Source: Proteobacteria bacterium UBA2996 (GTDB lineage Bacteria; Pseudomonadota; Gammaproteobacteria; Arenicellales; UBA868). Taken from it: 6,531 bases of DNA. Under the pieces are notes generated by a model. It saw only the letters and a list, made by a program, of their open reading frames with translations. It did not search any database and was not told the origin of the DNA. The stretch is taken from contig DDZY01000219.1 of assembly GCA_002346525.1 (NCBI GenBank), forward strand, positions 10,753-17,283. Direction: 5' to 3'. This document shows positions 1 through 5,918 of the stretch, one piece after another. The position numbers and the translations under genes were made by a program. How positions within the stretch are numbered: the first letter of the stretch is position 1; every line of letters begins with the position of its first letter.

Positions 1-108
1 TTCGTCGACTACCTTCATGGCCGGTCGGCCAATCTCATGGGCGTAGAGCCTCATCCAAGCGGCGGCCTCAGCGATCAGTTCAGCGCAGAGTCTGCTTGGC
101 TGGCCTGA
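1..108 (+). CDS. C-terminal end of probable ABC transporter periplasmic substrate-binding protein (family 5), partial
   Basis: Frame 1 is open from the window edge for 35 codons and ends in TGA at 106-108. The visible tail contains YLHGRSANLMGVEPHPSGG and ends in AWLA. A hydrophobic and glycine-rich stretch, a late HP.G motif and an aromatic-rich end in WLA resemble the extreme C-terminus of peptide/nickel/opine-type (SBP_bac_5) binding proteins. Such proteins capture the substrate in the periplasm and deliver it to the permease pair. The position immediately upstream of, and co-directional with, DppB- and DppC-type permeases and their ATPase is the usual place for the binding-protein gene. 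More than 90 percent of the protein lies outside the window, so the substrate class cannot be judged. The family call rests on this short tail plus context. The main alternative is an unrelated gene end. Confidence 0.6.
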   Translation, partial: FVDYLHGRSANLMGVEPHPSGGLSDQFSAESAWLA

Positions 109-122
109 TAGCGTGTAACTAA

Positions 123-182
123 TATCTCGCCCGGTCTATGCTTTTCTGGTTGAGCCTAAAGAAGCGTAGATCGGGCAAGATG
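123..182 (+). other. Long imperfect hairpin between binding-protein and permease genes (possible mRNA stabiliser or attenuator)
   Basis: Bases 129-145 (GCCCGGTCTATGCTTTT) pair with 160-176 (AGAAGCGTAGATCGGGC) in a 17-bp stem with three G-U pairs and no bulge. Past a single C-A mismatch the stem continues with 123-127 against 178-182. The loop is about 14 nt (146-159). No run of T follows the 3' arm, so it does not look like an intrinsic terminator. Hairpins between a binding-protein gene and its permease gene are known in other ABC operons, for example the malE-malF REP sequences. There they protect the upstream message from 3' decay and let the binding protein be made in excess over the membrane parts. 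That role is inferred here. Confidence 0.65.
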
Positions 183-210
183 ACAAAAGTGCCGCCCAGC
201 CGCGCGGGCA

Positions 211-217
211 GGGGAGG
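211..217 (+). promoter_or_regulatory. Strong ribosome binding site fixing the GTG start of the first permease
   Basis: GGGGAGG lies 6 nt upstream of the GTG at 224. This supports that codon as the start, despite its not being ATG. The site could pair with the upstream GCC (191-193) and CCC (195-197), so partial masking of the ribosome binding site is possible. Confidence 0.7.
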
Positions 218-223
218 CGCTTT

Positions 224-1171
224 GTGACAGGTCTGATTTTTCGCCGCCTGGCTATTGGATTGGTCACCATGTGGGCAGTCTCACTGCTTGTTTTCGCAAG
301 CACTGAGATTCTTCCTGGCGATGTCGCGGAATCCATTCTTGGAAAGGAAGCGCCGGACGACGTTATTGCCGCAATGCGCGAGAGGCTAGGGCTAAACGAG
401 CCGGCACATGTGCGGTATTGGGATTGGCTTAGCGGTCTTTTCGTCGGAGATCTTGGTGTTTCGCTTGGCAGTGGCAGAGAAATTTCCGAACTGATTGATG
501 ATCGTTTGTGGAATACGGTGCGTCTTGCCTCGGTCACAGCGATTATCGCAGTACCTCTAGCGGTTATCCTTGGCTTAATTTCCGCGATGCGTGCAGGAAC
601 TGTTATGGACCGCTCGATCTCGATCGGAACCCTGTGCATGATTTCCCTTCCCGAGTTCTTTGTGGCCGCGCTCCTGGTTTATGTCTTCGCTGTCCAATTG
701 CGCTGGCTACCAGCACTTCCGATTGTTCGTCCGGATCAATCTCTCTGGAGTTCGCTGACCTCAATAGTGCTGCCCGTAATGACGCTAACATTCGCAGTGC
801 TTGCACATATGGCGCGGATGACGCGCAACGCGGTCATCAACGTATTGTCATCGGCCTATGTTGAGATGGCTCTGTTAAAGGGCGTTCCCAACTGGCGCAT
901 TATCCTTTTTCATGCCTTCCCAAATGCGCTTTCCCCGATCATCAATGTAATCGCGCTTAATCTGGCCTATCTAGTTGCAGGTGTCGTGATTGTCGAGACG
1001 GCCTTCGGCTACCCCGGGCTTGCCCGGCTTATGGTTGATGCGGTTGGGACACGCGATGTCCCATTGGTGCAAGCGTGCGGAATGATCTTCTGCGCAACGT
1101 ATGTGTTATTGAATCTGCTCGCAGATGTGCTCTCAATTCTAAGTAATCCTCGCCTGAGAACTCAAAAGTGA
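224..1171 (+). CDS. ABC transporter permease, DppB/OppB type
   Basis: This is a 315-residue inner-membrane permease of a peptide/nickel/opine-class ABC importer, which forms half of the translocation channel with the next gene's product. About six hydrophobic segments are visible near residues 9-29, 100-122, 136-157, 178-197, 235-257 and 286-305. The first is followed by a periplasmic stretch containing LPGD (30-33) and RLGL (54-57), typical of the DppB N-terminal domain. The EAA loop that contacts the ATPase is near 211-235 (AYVEMALLKGVPNWRIILFH). The family signature VETAFGYPGLARLMVDAV is at 257-274. Length matches the family (about 305-340). The GTG start is chosen because GGGGAGG precedes it by 6 nt and translation enters the N-terminal membrane helix directly. 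The stop overlaps the next start by 4 bp (GTGA), which implies translational coupling. The substrate cannot be read from a permease. Peptides, nickel, sugars and opines are all carried by this class. Confidence 0.95.
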   Translation: MTGLIFRRLAIGLVTMWAVSLLVFASTEILPGDVAESILGKEAPDDVIAAMRERLGLNEPAHVRYWDWLSGLFVGDLGVSLGSGREISELIDDRLWNTVRLASVTAIIAVPLAVILGLISAMRAGTVMDRSISIGTLCMISLPEFFVAALLVYVFAVQLRWLPALPIVRPDQSLWSSLTSIVLPVMTLTFAVLAHMARMTRNAVINVLSSAYVEMALLKGVPNWRIILFHAFPNALSPIINVIALNLAYLVAGVVIVETAFGYPGLARLMVDAVGTRDVPLVQACGMIFCATYVLLNLLADVLSILSNPRLRTQK

Positions 1172-2067
1172 CCCCAGATAATGCTGATGCTTCAGAAGCG
1201 ATTGACTCACCGGAGGAGCAAAATAGTAACAAAAAACGCGACAATCTAAGTCTTACGCCGGTGGCTTGGGTCTCAATTTTAATTATTGTTTTCTGGGTGG
1301 TTGTCGCGGTTTTCGCCCCGGTTTTGGCACCATTTGACAAAGCCGATATGGTTTCGTTTGAAAGTTTCAAAGTGGTTGATGAAGCCAGCTTTCTTGGGAC
1401 CGACTACCTTGGACGGGATGTGCTGTCGCGGATTATTTATGGCGCCCGCATGACATTAGGACTGGCGCTGATCGCGACGTTGATTTCCTTCACAACCGGT
1501 ATTGTTCTGGGTTTTGTCGCCGCGATTTCACCCGGCTGGATTGATCAGGTTCTCAGTCGAACCGTCGACGCCATCATGGCGTTCCCGTCAATCATGCTGG
1601 CTCTGATCATAATCGGTGGTGTCGGCACGTCGCTTCCCGTGGTGATCCTGACCGTTGCGTTGATTGATGCAACACGGGTGTTCCGCTTGTCGCGCGCATT
1701 GGCACTGGATGCTTCTGTAATGGATTACGTTGTTGTCGCCCGGGCGCGCGGTGAGGGTGTGAACTGGATCATGCTCCATGAGATCCTTCCCAACACAATA
1801 ACACCTTTGGCGGCGGAGTTCGGCGTTCGCTACACATTCGCGATTTTGTTCATAAGCTCACTGAGCTTCCTCGGTCTGGGCGTGCAGCCGCCGGGCGCAG
1901 ATTGGGGCGTGATGGTCAAAGAAAACCTCCAGGGTCTTCTGTACGGCGCGCCTGCGGCGCTTATTCCTGCGGCGTGCATCGGAACAATATCGGTAGCGAT
2001 CAACCTGCTGGTTGACTGGTTTCTTCATCGCTCAAGCGTAATGATCCCAGAGGAGTTGACGGGATGA
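1168..2067 (+). CDS. ABC transporter permease, DppC/OppC type
   Basis: This is a 299-residue partner permease that forms the channel heterodimer with the DppB-type protein. A polar, acidic N-terminus (1-30) precedes the first membrane helix (about 32-54). The hallmark FLGTDYLGRDVLSRIIYGAR occupies residues 75-94. Further hydrophobic segments lie near 96-120, 137-166, 213-236 and 264-285. The EAA loop DYVVVARARGEGVNWIMLHE is at 186-205, and the late family motif FLGLGVQPPGADWGVM is at 234-249. The GTG start lies inside the stop of the preceding gene (overlap 1168-1171). Only a weak GAGA precedes it, so re-initiation by ribosomes leaving the upstream gene is likely. The stop overlaps the ATG of the ATPase gene (ATGA, 2064-2067). 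The protein is full length with all family motifs, and its substrate is unknown. Confidence 0.95.
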   Translation: MTPDNADASEAIDSPEEQNSNKKRDNLSLTPVAWVSILIIVFWVVVAVFAPVLAPFDKADMVSFESFKVVDEASFLGTDYLGRDVLSRIIYGARMTLGLALIATLISFTTGIVLGFVAAISPGWIDQVLSRTVDAIMAFPSIMLALIIIGGVGTSLPVVILTVALIDATRVFRLSRALALDASVMDYVVVARARGEGVNWIMLHEILPNTITPLAAEFGVRYTFAILFISSLSFLGLGVQPPGADWGVMVKENLQGLLYGAPAALIPAACIGTISVAINLLVDWFLHRSSVMIPEELTG

Positions 2068-3887
2068 GGAATCTGTTAGAAGTCAAAAATCTCTGCGTTC
2101 AGGGGCGTCCGCCCGGCGGCGAGTATGTGCCGATTGTCAAAGGGATTGATTTTTCCATAAAGCCGGGTGAAGTTCTGGCGCTGATTGGAGAATCTGGATC
2201 GGGGAAATCTACGATATCCTTGTCAACAATGGGATATGCCCGTCCTGGATGTCGTATTTCAAAGGGTGAAGTGCTTCTCAACGGAGAGGATGTGTTGTTG
2301 CTAGATAAGCAGAGCCGTCGCAACCTCAGAGGTGAAAAGGTTGCCTATGTGGCGCAAAGTGCCGCGGCATCTTTCAACCCGTCGCTCAGAATAAACAAGC
2401 AGGTTACAGAAGCCCCGACACTCCATGGCATTATGAAAGAAGACGAAGCCGTTAATCACGCGGTCGAACTATACAAGAGCTTGGACCTTCCCAATCCTGA
2501 AACGATTGGAAAGCGTTACCCGCACCAGGTGAGTGGCGGGCAACTGCAGCGACTGATGGCTGCGATGGCATTGTCCTGCACCCCTGATTTGCTTGTTCTG
2601 GACGAACCGACCACCGCGTTAGACGTCACCACGCAAATCGAAGTATTAAAAGCCTTTAAAGTGATCATTTCGCGCGAAAACACAGCGGCGATTTACGTAT
2701 CACATGATCTGGCTGTTGTGGCTCAGGTGGCAGACCAAATTATGGTGCTGCGTAACGGCGAAATGGTGGAACAGGGATCCACAGAACAGATAATCAATCA
2801 CCCGCGGCACGAATACACTAAGACTTTGATGTCCGCGGTTCGCCAGACACCCCCATGCGATCAAGCCCACGAAGAGGATCAGGCAGATGCGGATTCTCAT
2901 TTGCTAGGGGTCAGAAATTTGACGGCCGCCTATGGTCCGGTGACGATCCTCCGGGACGTAAACGTCGTGGTAGACAAAATGGAAACGATTGGCGTAATCG
3001 GGGAATCAGGATGTGGCAAAAGTACGATGGCACGGGTGATTTCCGGCATACTGCCTCCGGTAGTTGGCGAAATACGTCTCGACGGATCGGTCTTGCCTGG
3101 CGCGGTGAAAGGGCGAAGTCGAGAAGAGTTGAAGCGCATTCAATTCGTATTTCAGATGGCCGATGTCGCGCTTAATCCACGTCAAACGATCGGAAAAATC
3201 CTCGGCCGACCGCTGAAGTTCTATCACGATATGAACCCTGCGCAGTGCAAAGAGCGTGTGGGCGAATTGCTGGAACTGGTCGAATTGCCGCGCGAATTCG
3301 CCAAACGCTTTCCTGGCGAGTTGTCAGGGGGGCAAAAGCAGCGCGTAAACCTAGCGCGGGCCTTGGCGGCGGAACCCGAAGTCATCCTTTGCGACGAGGT
3401 GACTTCGGCGCTGGATACCGTCGTTGCGGCGTCTGTTATCCGGTTGCTTGAAAGCCTGCAAGAAAGGCTCGGTGTTTCTTATGTATTCATCAGTCATGAC
3501 CTGTCTACCGTCGCTGCCTTTGCAGATCGCATCGTGGTTCTTTATGCAGGGCGCGTGGTAGAACAAGGGCCGACATCTCGAGTATTATCGCCGCCGTTTC
3601 ATCCCTATACGAAGCTTCTTCTTTCTTCGGTGCCGGAACTGCGTCAGGGATGGCTTGAAGATGTAGCGGAGACTCAGGAAGCGCGCAGCGGTATCGCTAG
3701 AGATGTCACTTTGAGTGCAGTTGGGTGCCCGTTCACAGACCGTTGCCCCATGTCCATCAAAGGGGTGTGCGACACGCAGAGCGCACCGATCAGAAAGCCG
3801 GTCGCTGGTCACGAAATTGCCTGCCATCGTGAGATTGAGGAATTGATCACAGGGGTGAATCTTGCAGAGGTTTCGGCATCTGCTTGA
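2064..3887 (+). CDS. Fused double ATP-binding subunit of peptide/opine-type ABC transporter (DppD-DppF fusion)
   Basis: This 607-residue cytoplasmic protein carries two complete ABC ATPase domains, so one chain supplies both motors of the importer, as in GsiA and YejF. Domain 1 (about 5-260) has Walker A GESGSGKST (42-50), Q-loop Q98, signature VSGGQ (156-160), Walker B LLVLDEP (176-182), the H-loop in SHD (213-215) and an HP..EYTK element near 246-253. An acidic linker (about 265-280, rich in D and E) joins domain 2 (about 281-525). That domain has Walker A GESGCGKST (313-321), Q364, LSGGQ (420-424), Walker B ILCDE (441-445), the H-loop in ISHD (476-479) and HPYTK (513-517). The C-terminal tail carries the oligopeptide-ATPase cysteine pattern CPF..RCP with C555, C561, C569 and C587. 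Both sites keep all catalytic residues, so both are probably active. The start is supported by AGAGGAG at 2049-2055, 8 nt upstream, and by the 4-bp overlap with the permease gene. Confidence 0.96.
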   Translation: MRNLLEVKNLCVQGRPPGGEYVPIVKGIDFSIKPGEVLALIGESGSGKSTISLSTMGYARPGCRISKGEVLLNGEDVLLLDKQSRRNLRGEKVAYVAQSAAASFNPSLRINKQVTEAPTLHGIMKEDEAVNHAVELYKSLDLPNPETIGKRYPHQVSGGQLQRLMAAMALSCTPDLLVLDEPTTALDVTTQIEVLKAFKVIISRENTAAIYVSHDLAVVAQVADQIMVLRNGEMVEQGSTEQIINHPRHEYTKTLMSAVRQTPPCDQAHEEDQADADSHLLGVRNLTAAYGPVTILRDVNVVVDKMETIGVIGESGCGKSTMARVISGILPPVVGEIRLDGSVLPGAVKGRSREELKRIQFVFQMADVALNPRQTIGKILGRPLKFYHDMNPAQCKERVGELLELVELPREFAKRFPGELSGGQKQRVNLARALAAEPEVILCDEVTSALDTVVAASVIRLLESLQERLGVSYVFISHDLSTVAAFADRIVVLYAGRVVEQGPTSRVLSPPFHPYTKLLLSSVPELRQGWLEDVAETQEARSGIARDVTLSAVGCPFTDRCPMSIKGVCDTQSAPIRKPVAGHEIACHREIEELITGVNLAEVSASA

Positions 3888-4019
3888 TGATTCATTCGCG
3901 ATAGCATCCAACTTTCAAATGATTGTGCGCGTAGCGACCTTAGAATTACGTGCCCAACACCTGGAACAGGTAAGTGAATAAACATAGCCATCATGAGCTC
4001 TGACTCTTTGTTCGTTGGG

Positions 4020-4048
4020 TTGTGTCGAATGGGGCCTTCACATATATT
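4020..4048 (+). promoter_or_regulatory. Candidate sigma70-type promoter for the DeoR-family gene
   Basis: TTGTGT at 4020-4025 and TATATT at 4043-4048 are separated by exactly 17 nt. This would place transcription start near 4055, about 75 nt before the preferred ATG at 4130. The two small dyads lie at or just downstream of the predicted start, as expected for an autoregulated repressor. The prediction comes from reading consensus boxes only. Confidence 0.45.
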
Positions 4049-4066
4049 GGAGCCAAGTTTGCTCCA
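4048..4066. promoter_or_regulatory. Inverted repeat TGGAGC-N7-GCTCCA overlapping the predicted transcription start; possible operator
   Basis: The half-sites 4048-4053 and 4061-4066 are perfect inverted copies with a 7-bp spacer. The repeat begins at the last base of the candidate -10 box. A repressor bound here would block initiation. It could equally be a small hairpin at the 5' end of the leader transcript. Confidence 0.4.
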
Positions 4067-4074
4067 GACTGAGC

Positions 4075-4088
4075 GCCAAAACTTTGGC
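4075..4088. promoter_or_regulatory. 14-bp palindrome GCCAAA-AC-TTTGGC upstream of the regulator; possible operator
   Basis: GCCAAA (4075-4080) and TTTGGC (4083-4088) are perfect inverted copies separated by 2 bp. The element lies about 40 bp upstream of the regulator's ATG and about 20 bp after the predicted transcription start. The spacer is too short for a stable RNA hairpin, which favours a protein-binding DNA site. Binding by the neighbouring DeoR-family protein is an inference from position. Confidence 0.45.
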
Positions 4089-4129
4089 AATTGCGGGGTA
4101 ACAAGTTCACTGGAGAGAGCAATCGTGGA

Positions 4130-4921
4130 ATGTTAAAAAAAGCCGAGCGGCACGAGCGTATCCTACTAGAATTGAAAGCCCGACCAACCGTTCGAATTTC
4201 AGAATTGGCAGAAGAGTTCGGTGTCACAACAGAAACCGTCCGTCGAGATGTCGATGAAATGTCGCGAAAAGGCTTGGTCGATCGAACTTACGGCGGCGCC
4301 GCAGTTACTCCACTGGGTTCGGAGCCAACGTATGATGTTCGTGAAAGAGTTTTTAGGGACGAGCGAACTCGTATTGCAAAATATGCTCTTTCTATGGTCA
4401 AGTTTGACGAAGTGTTGATGGTCGACGCAGGATCGACGACCACTGAGTTTGCATCACAACTTGCAGCATCGATTTCTGACAATTCTCCCGAAAAAATCAC
4501 TGTTATTACCAATAGCATCAGTGTCGCTCGTGCATTAGGGGCTTCGAAATCTATTCGAACTGTCCTGTGCCCTGGAGATTACACAAATCACGACGCTGCA
4601 GTATCGGGGCCTGCAACACTAGCTTATTTGCGTCAATTTCACGCAAACGCCGCAATAATTGGAGCGGGAGGTGTCACGACTGAGGGGATCACAGACGTCA
4701 GTTCGGGTGGCTGCTGGGTCAAACGCACAATGCTAGAGCGAGCGGATCGGCTAATTCTGCTTGCCGACAGAAGAAAATTTGGTGTTAACCAAACTGAAGT
4801 TGTTTGTGGCCTTGACCAAATTGATGACCTGGTCACTGATCAGGAGCCCTCACAAGATTTATCGAACACTTTAGTTTCGGCCAATGTCAGAGTAAGCGTA
4901 GTAGGTGACCCAGCTCCTTGA
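4130..4921 (+). CDS. DeoR/GlpR-family transcriptional regulator
   Basis: This is a 263-residue cytoplasmic repressor-type protein. The N-terminal winged helix-turn-helix (about 6-58) includes RISELAEEFGVTTETVRRDV (22-41) and the following wing RTYGGAAV (52-59), the canonical DeoR pattern. The C-terminal sugar-phosphate-sensing DeoRC domain (about 75-235) has DAGSTTT (99-105), VITNS (125-129), IGAGGVTTEGITD (177-189), K198 and LLADRRKFG (210-218). Length matches the family (about 250-270). The frame can be extended to a TTG at 4091, but that codon lacks a ribosome binding site and falls next to a palindrome. The ATG at 4130 has GGAGAGAG at 4112-4119 and begins with the usual KAERHERIL. The likely ligand is a phosphorylated sugar or polyol. 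The likely targets are its own gene and the neighbouring transport or enzyme genes, inferred from location. Confidence 0.94.
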   Translation: MLKKAERHERILLELKARPTVRISELAEEFGVTTETVRRDVDEMSRKGLVDRTYGGAAVTPLGSEPTYDVRERVFRDERTRIAKYALSMVKFDEVLMVDAGSTTTEFASQLAASISDNSPEKITVITNSISVARALGASKSIRTVLCPGDYTNHDAAVSGPATLAYLRQFHANAAIIGAGGVTTEGITDVSSGGCWVKRTMLERADRLILLADRRKFGVNQTEVVCGLDQIDDLVTDQEPSQDLSNTLVSANVRVSVVGDPAP

Positions 4922-5123
4922 TCTAGGCCGTTTAAGCATAGAAACTTAGGTGTAGAGTCCGCTCGTATTTTCTTCTGCCCCCCTTTCCTCTGCTAATCTG
5001 GGCTAGGGTCTTCCGCCTTTTCACAGAATGACGGGATGGTATCTGCCGTATGCACCGCAATTTCCCAGCCAAGCTCGCCGACGAAGCTTAGGCGAGTAGC
5101 GGTGGCGGGCAGCCCGGCAACCG
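4922..5123. other. Intergenic region between convergent genes; weak hairpins only
   Basis: The regulator (+) and the phosphatase gene (-) converge on this 202-bp stretch. It contains a T-rich and C-rich run at about 4965-4990 without a clear preceding stem, and CTCGCC/GGCGAG at 5074-5079 and 5091-5096. A bidirectional terminator is expected here, but none is convincing. A 23-codon ATG frame at 5028 has no supporting signal. Confidence 0.5.
5101..5122 (-). terminator. Possible weak GC-rich terminator hairpin after the phosphatase gene
   Basis: Directly after the TAA, the - strand transcript can fold a GC-rich imperfect hairpin. Its core is CGGG-CTG-CCCG, with interrupted flanking pairs GG/CC. 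No U-run follows, so intrinsic termination would be inefficient. It could instead mark a Rho-dependent or processed 3' end. Confidence 0.25.
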
Positions 5124-5918
5124 TTACCGCGCGTTCAGAATCTTCTGCGCGATTTCAACAAATCCATCGGCCCCGCGGTTGTTTGTCACCCACTTAGGCG
5201 GAGCGAGCAATATCGTTTCGAATGCTCGCACGTTGGCAACCCCAACGGAGTTTGCAAAGAAGTCAAACATCGGACTGTCATTTGGTGAATCACCGACAAA
5301 GACAGTCTGTTCGTTGTTGCCCTCAACGGAAATGCCGAAGTCTCTTTCCAGAAACGAGCGAGACATAGTTAATTTGTCGAAACTTCCAAACCAACCGTTC
5401 ACGTGAATTGAAGATACTTTGGCCATCGCACCATGCGCTTCGAAAATCGCTACGATCTTTTCGACATCCGCCGCGCTCAGGGGTGGGACATCTTCGCAAA
5501 AATCAATCGCCAGATCAGACTCTCGATAGGGCTGATCCGCAGAGATGGCCGCGCCGGGGACTTCCGCAAGAACCCGGTCCCTTATGACCTCAAGTTTTTT
5601 CCAGGCATCGGCGCGTTGTTCGGTGCTTTTGGCATAAGTACGGTACATTCTGTGGTCTGTGTCACTGTAGCGAAAGCAAAACGCTCCGTTCTCACCGACA
5701 ACTCCGTCGACAGGCCACTGACGCGCAATCAAGTCACACCAACCCGCTGGTCGTCCAGTTACCGGAACAACAATAATACCCGCATTTTTGAGGTCCTCCA
5801 TGGCTTGGTAGGAACACGCAGGCAGGCGCCCTCTATCGGTCAATGTATCGTCGATGTCGGTGAGAACAACCCGCACCGCTTGTAATTCTTGTTGCGGAAA
5901 TCCGGAAAGCGGCTTCAT
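5124..5918 (-). CDS. HAD-superfamily hydrolase, subfamily IIB (probable sugar- or polyol-phosphate phosphatase)
   Basis: This 264-residue cytoplasmic phosphatase has all four HAD motifs. Motif I is DIDDTLTD (21-28) with nucleophile D21 and acid/base D23. Motif II is VPVTGRP (51-57) with T54. The motif III lysine is K182 in SFDKLT. Motif IV is GDSPND (209-214) with Mg-binding D210 and D214. VVGENGA (73-79) follows motif II, and a roughly 100-residue cap lies between motifs II and III. This layout marks the C2B cap class (Cof, sucrose-phosphatase and mannosyl-phosphoglycerate-phosphatase relatives). The length is typical. The start codon overlaps the stop of the upstream dehydrogenase by 4 bp (5915-5918), and GGTGAGG lies about 10 nt before it, so the two are co-translated. 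The natural substrate is not readable from the sequence. The neighbouring polyol-phosphate dehydrogenase suggests a small phosphorylated polyol, sugar or triose. Confidence 0.9.
   Translation of the reverse strand: MKPLSGFPQQELQAVRVVLTDIDDTLTDRGRLPACSYQAMEDLKNAGIIVVPVTGRPAGWCDLIARQWPVDGVVGENGAFCFRYSDTDHRMYRTYAKSTEQRADAWKKLEVIRDRVLAEVPGAAISADQPYRESDLAIDFCEDVPPLSAADVEKIVAIFEAHGAMAKVSSIHVNGWFGSFDKLTMSRSFLERDFGISVEGNNEQTVFVGDSPNDSPMFDFFANSVGVANVRAFETILLAPPKWVTNNRGADGFVEIAQKILNAR

Larger units (their letters stand above)
3888..4129. other. Intergenic region between ABC operon and regulator gene; no convincing terminator
   Basis: This 242-bp non-coding stretch separates the ATPase stop from the preferred start of the regulator. 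Two modest hairpins follow the operon. One pairs 3927-3933 (GCGCGTA) with 3947-3953 (TACGTGC), including one G-U. The other is ACCTG/CAGGT at 3959-3963 and 3967-3971. Neither has a T-rich tail, so the operon may end by Rho or read into the regulator gene. The right half holds the candidate promoter and dyads listed separately. Confidence 0.5.

Noticed and set aside
123..182. Reading the hairpin as an intrinsic terminator
   Set aside because: The 3' arm is followed by AAGATGACAAAAG rather than a T-run, and the permease genes downstream depend on transcription continuing.
136..639. 167-codon open frame on the - strand
   Set aside because: It lies antisense over the DppB-type permease gene and its leader. 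Its product is rich in R, S and T with no recognisable domain, and the permease frame explains the region.
3809..4227. Overlapping - strand open frames across the regulator's upstream region
   Set aside because: They run through the end of the ATPase gene, the promoter region and the regulator's HTH coding sequence. They show no domain pattern and are best explained as shadows.
5028..5099. Short + strand frame of 23 codons between the convergent genes
   Set aside because: No ribosome binding site, no promoter and no recognisable peptide pattern.
5433..5885. 150-codon open frame on the + strand
   Set aside because: It is antisense to the HAD phosphatase, whose four catalytic motifs are intact. 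The + strand product shows no family motif.
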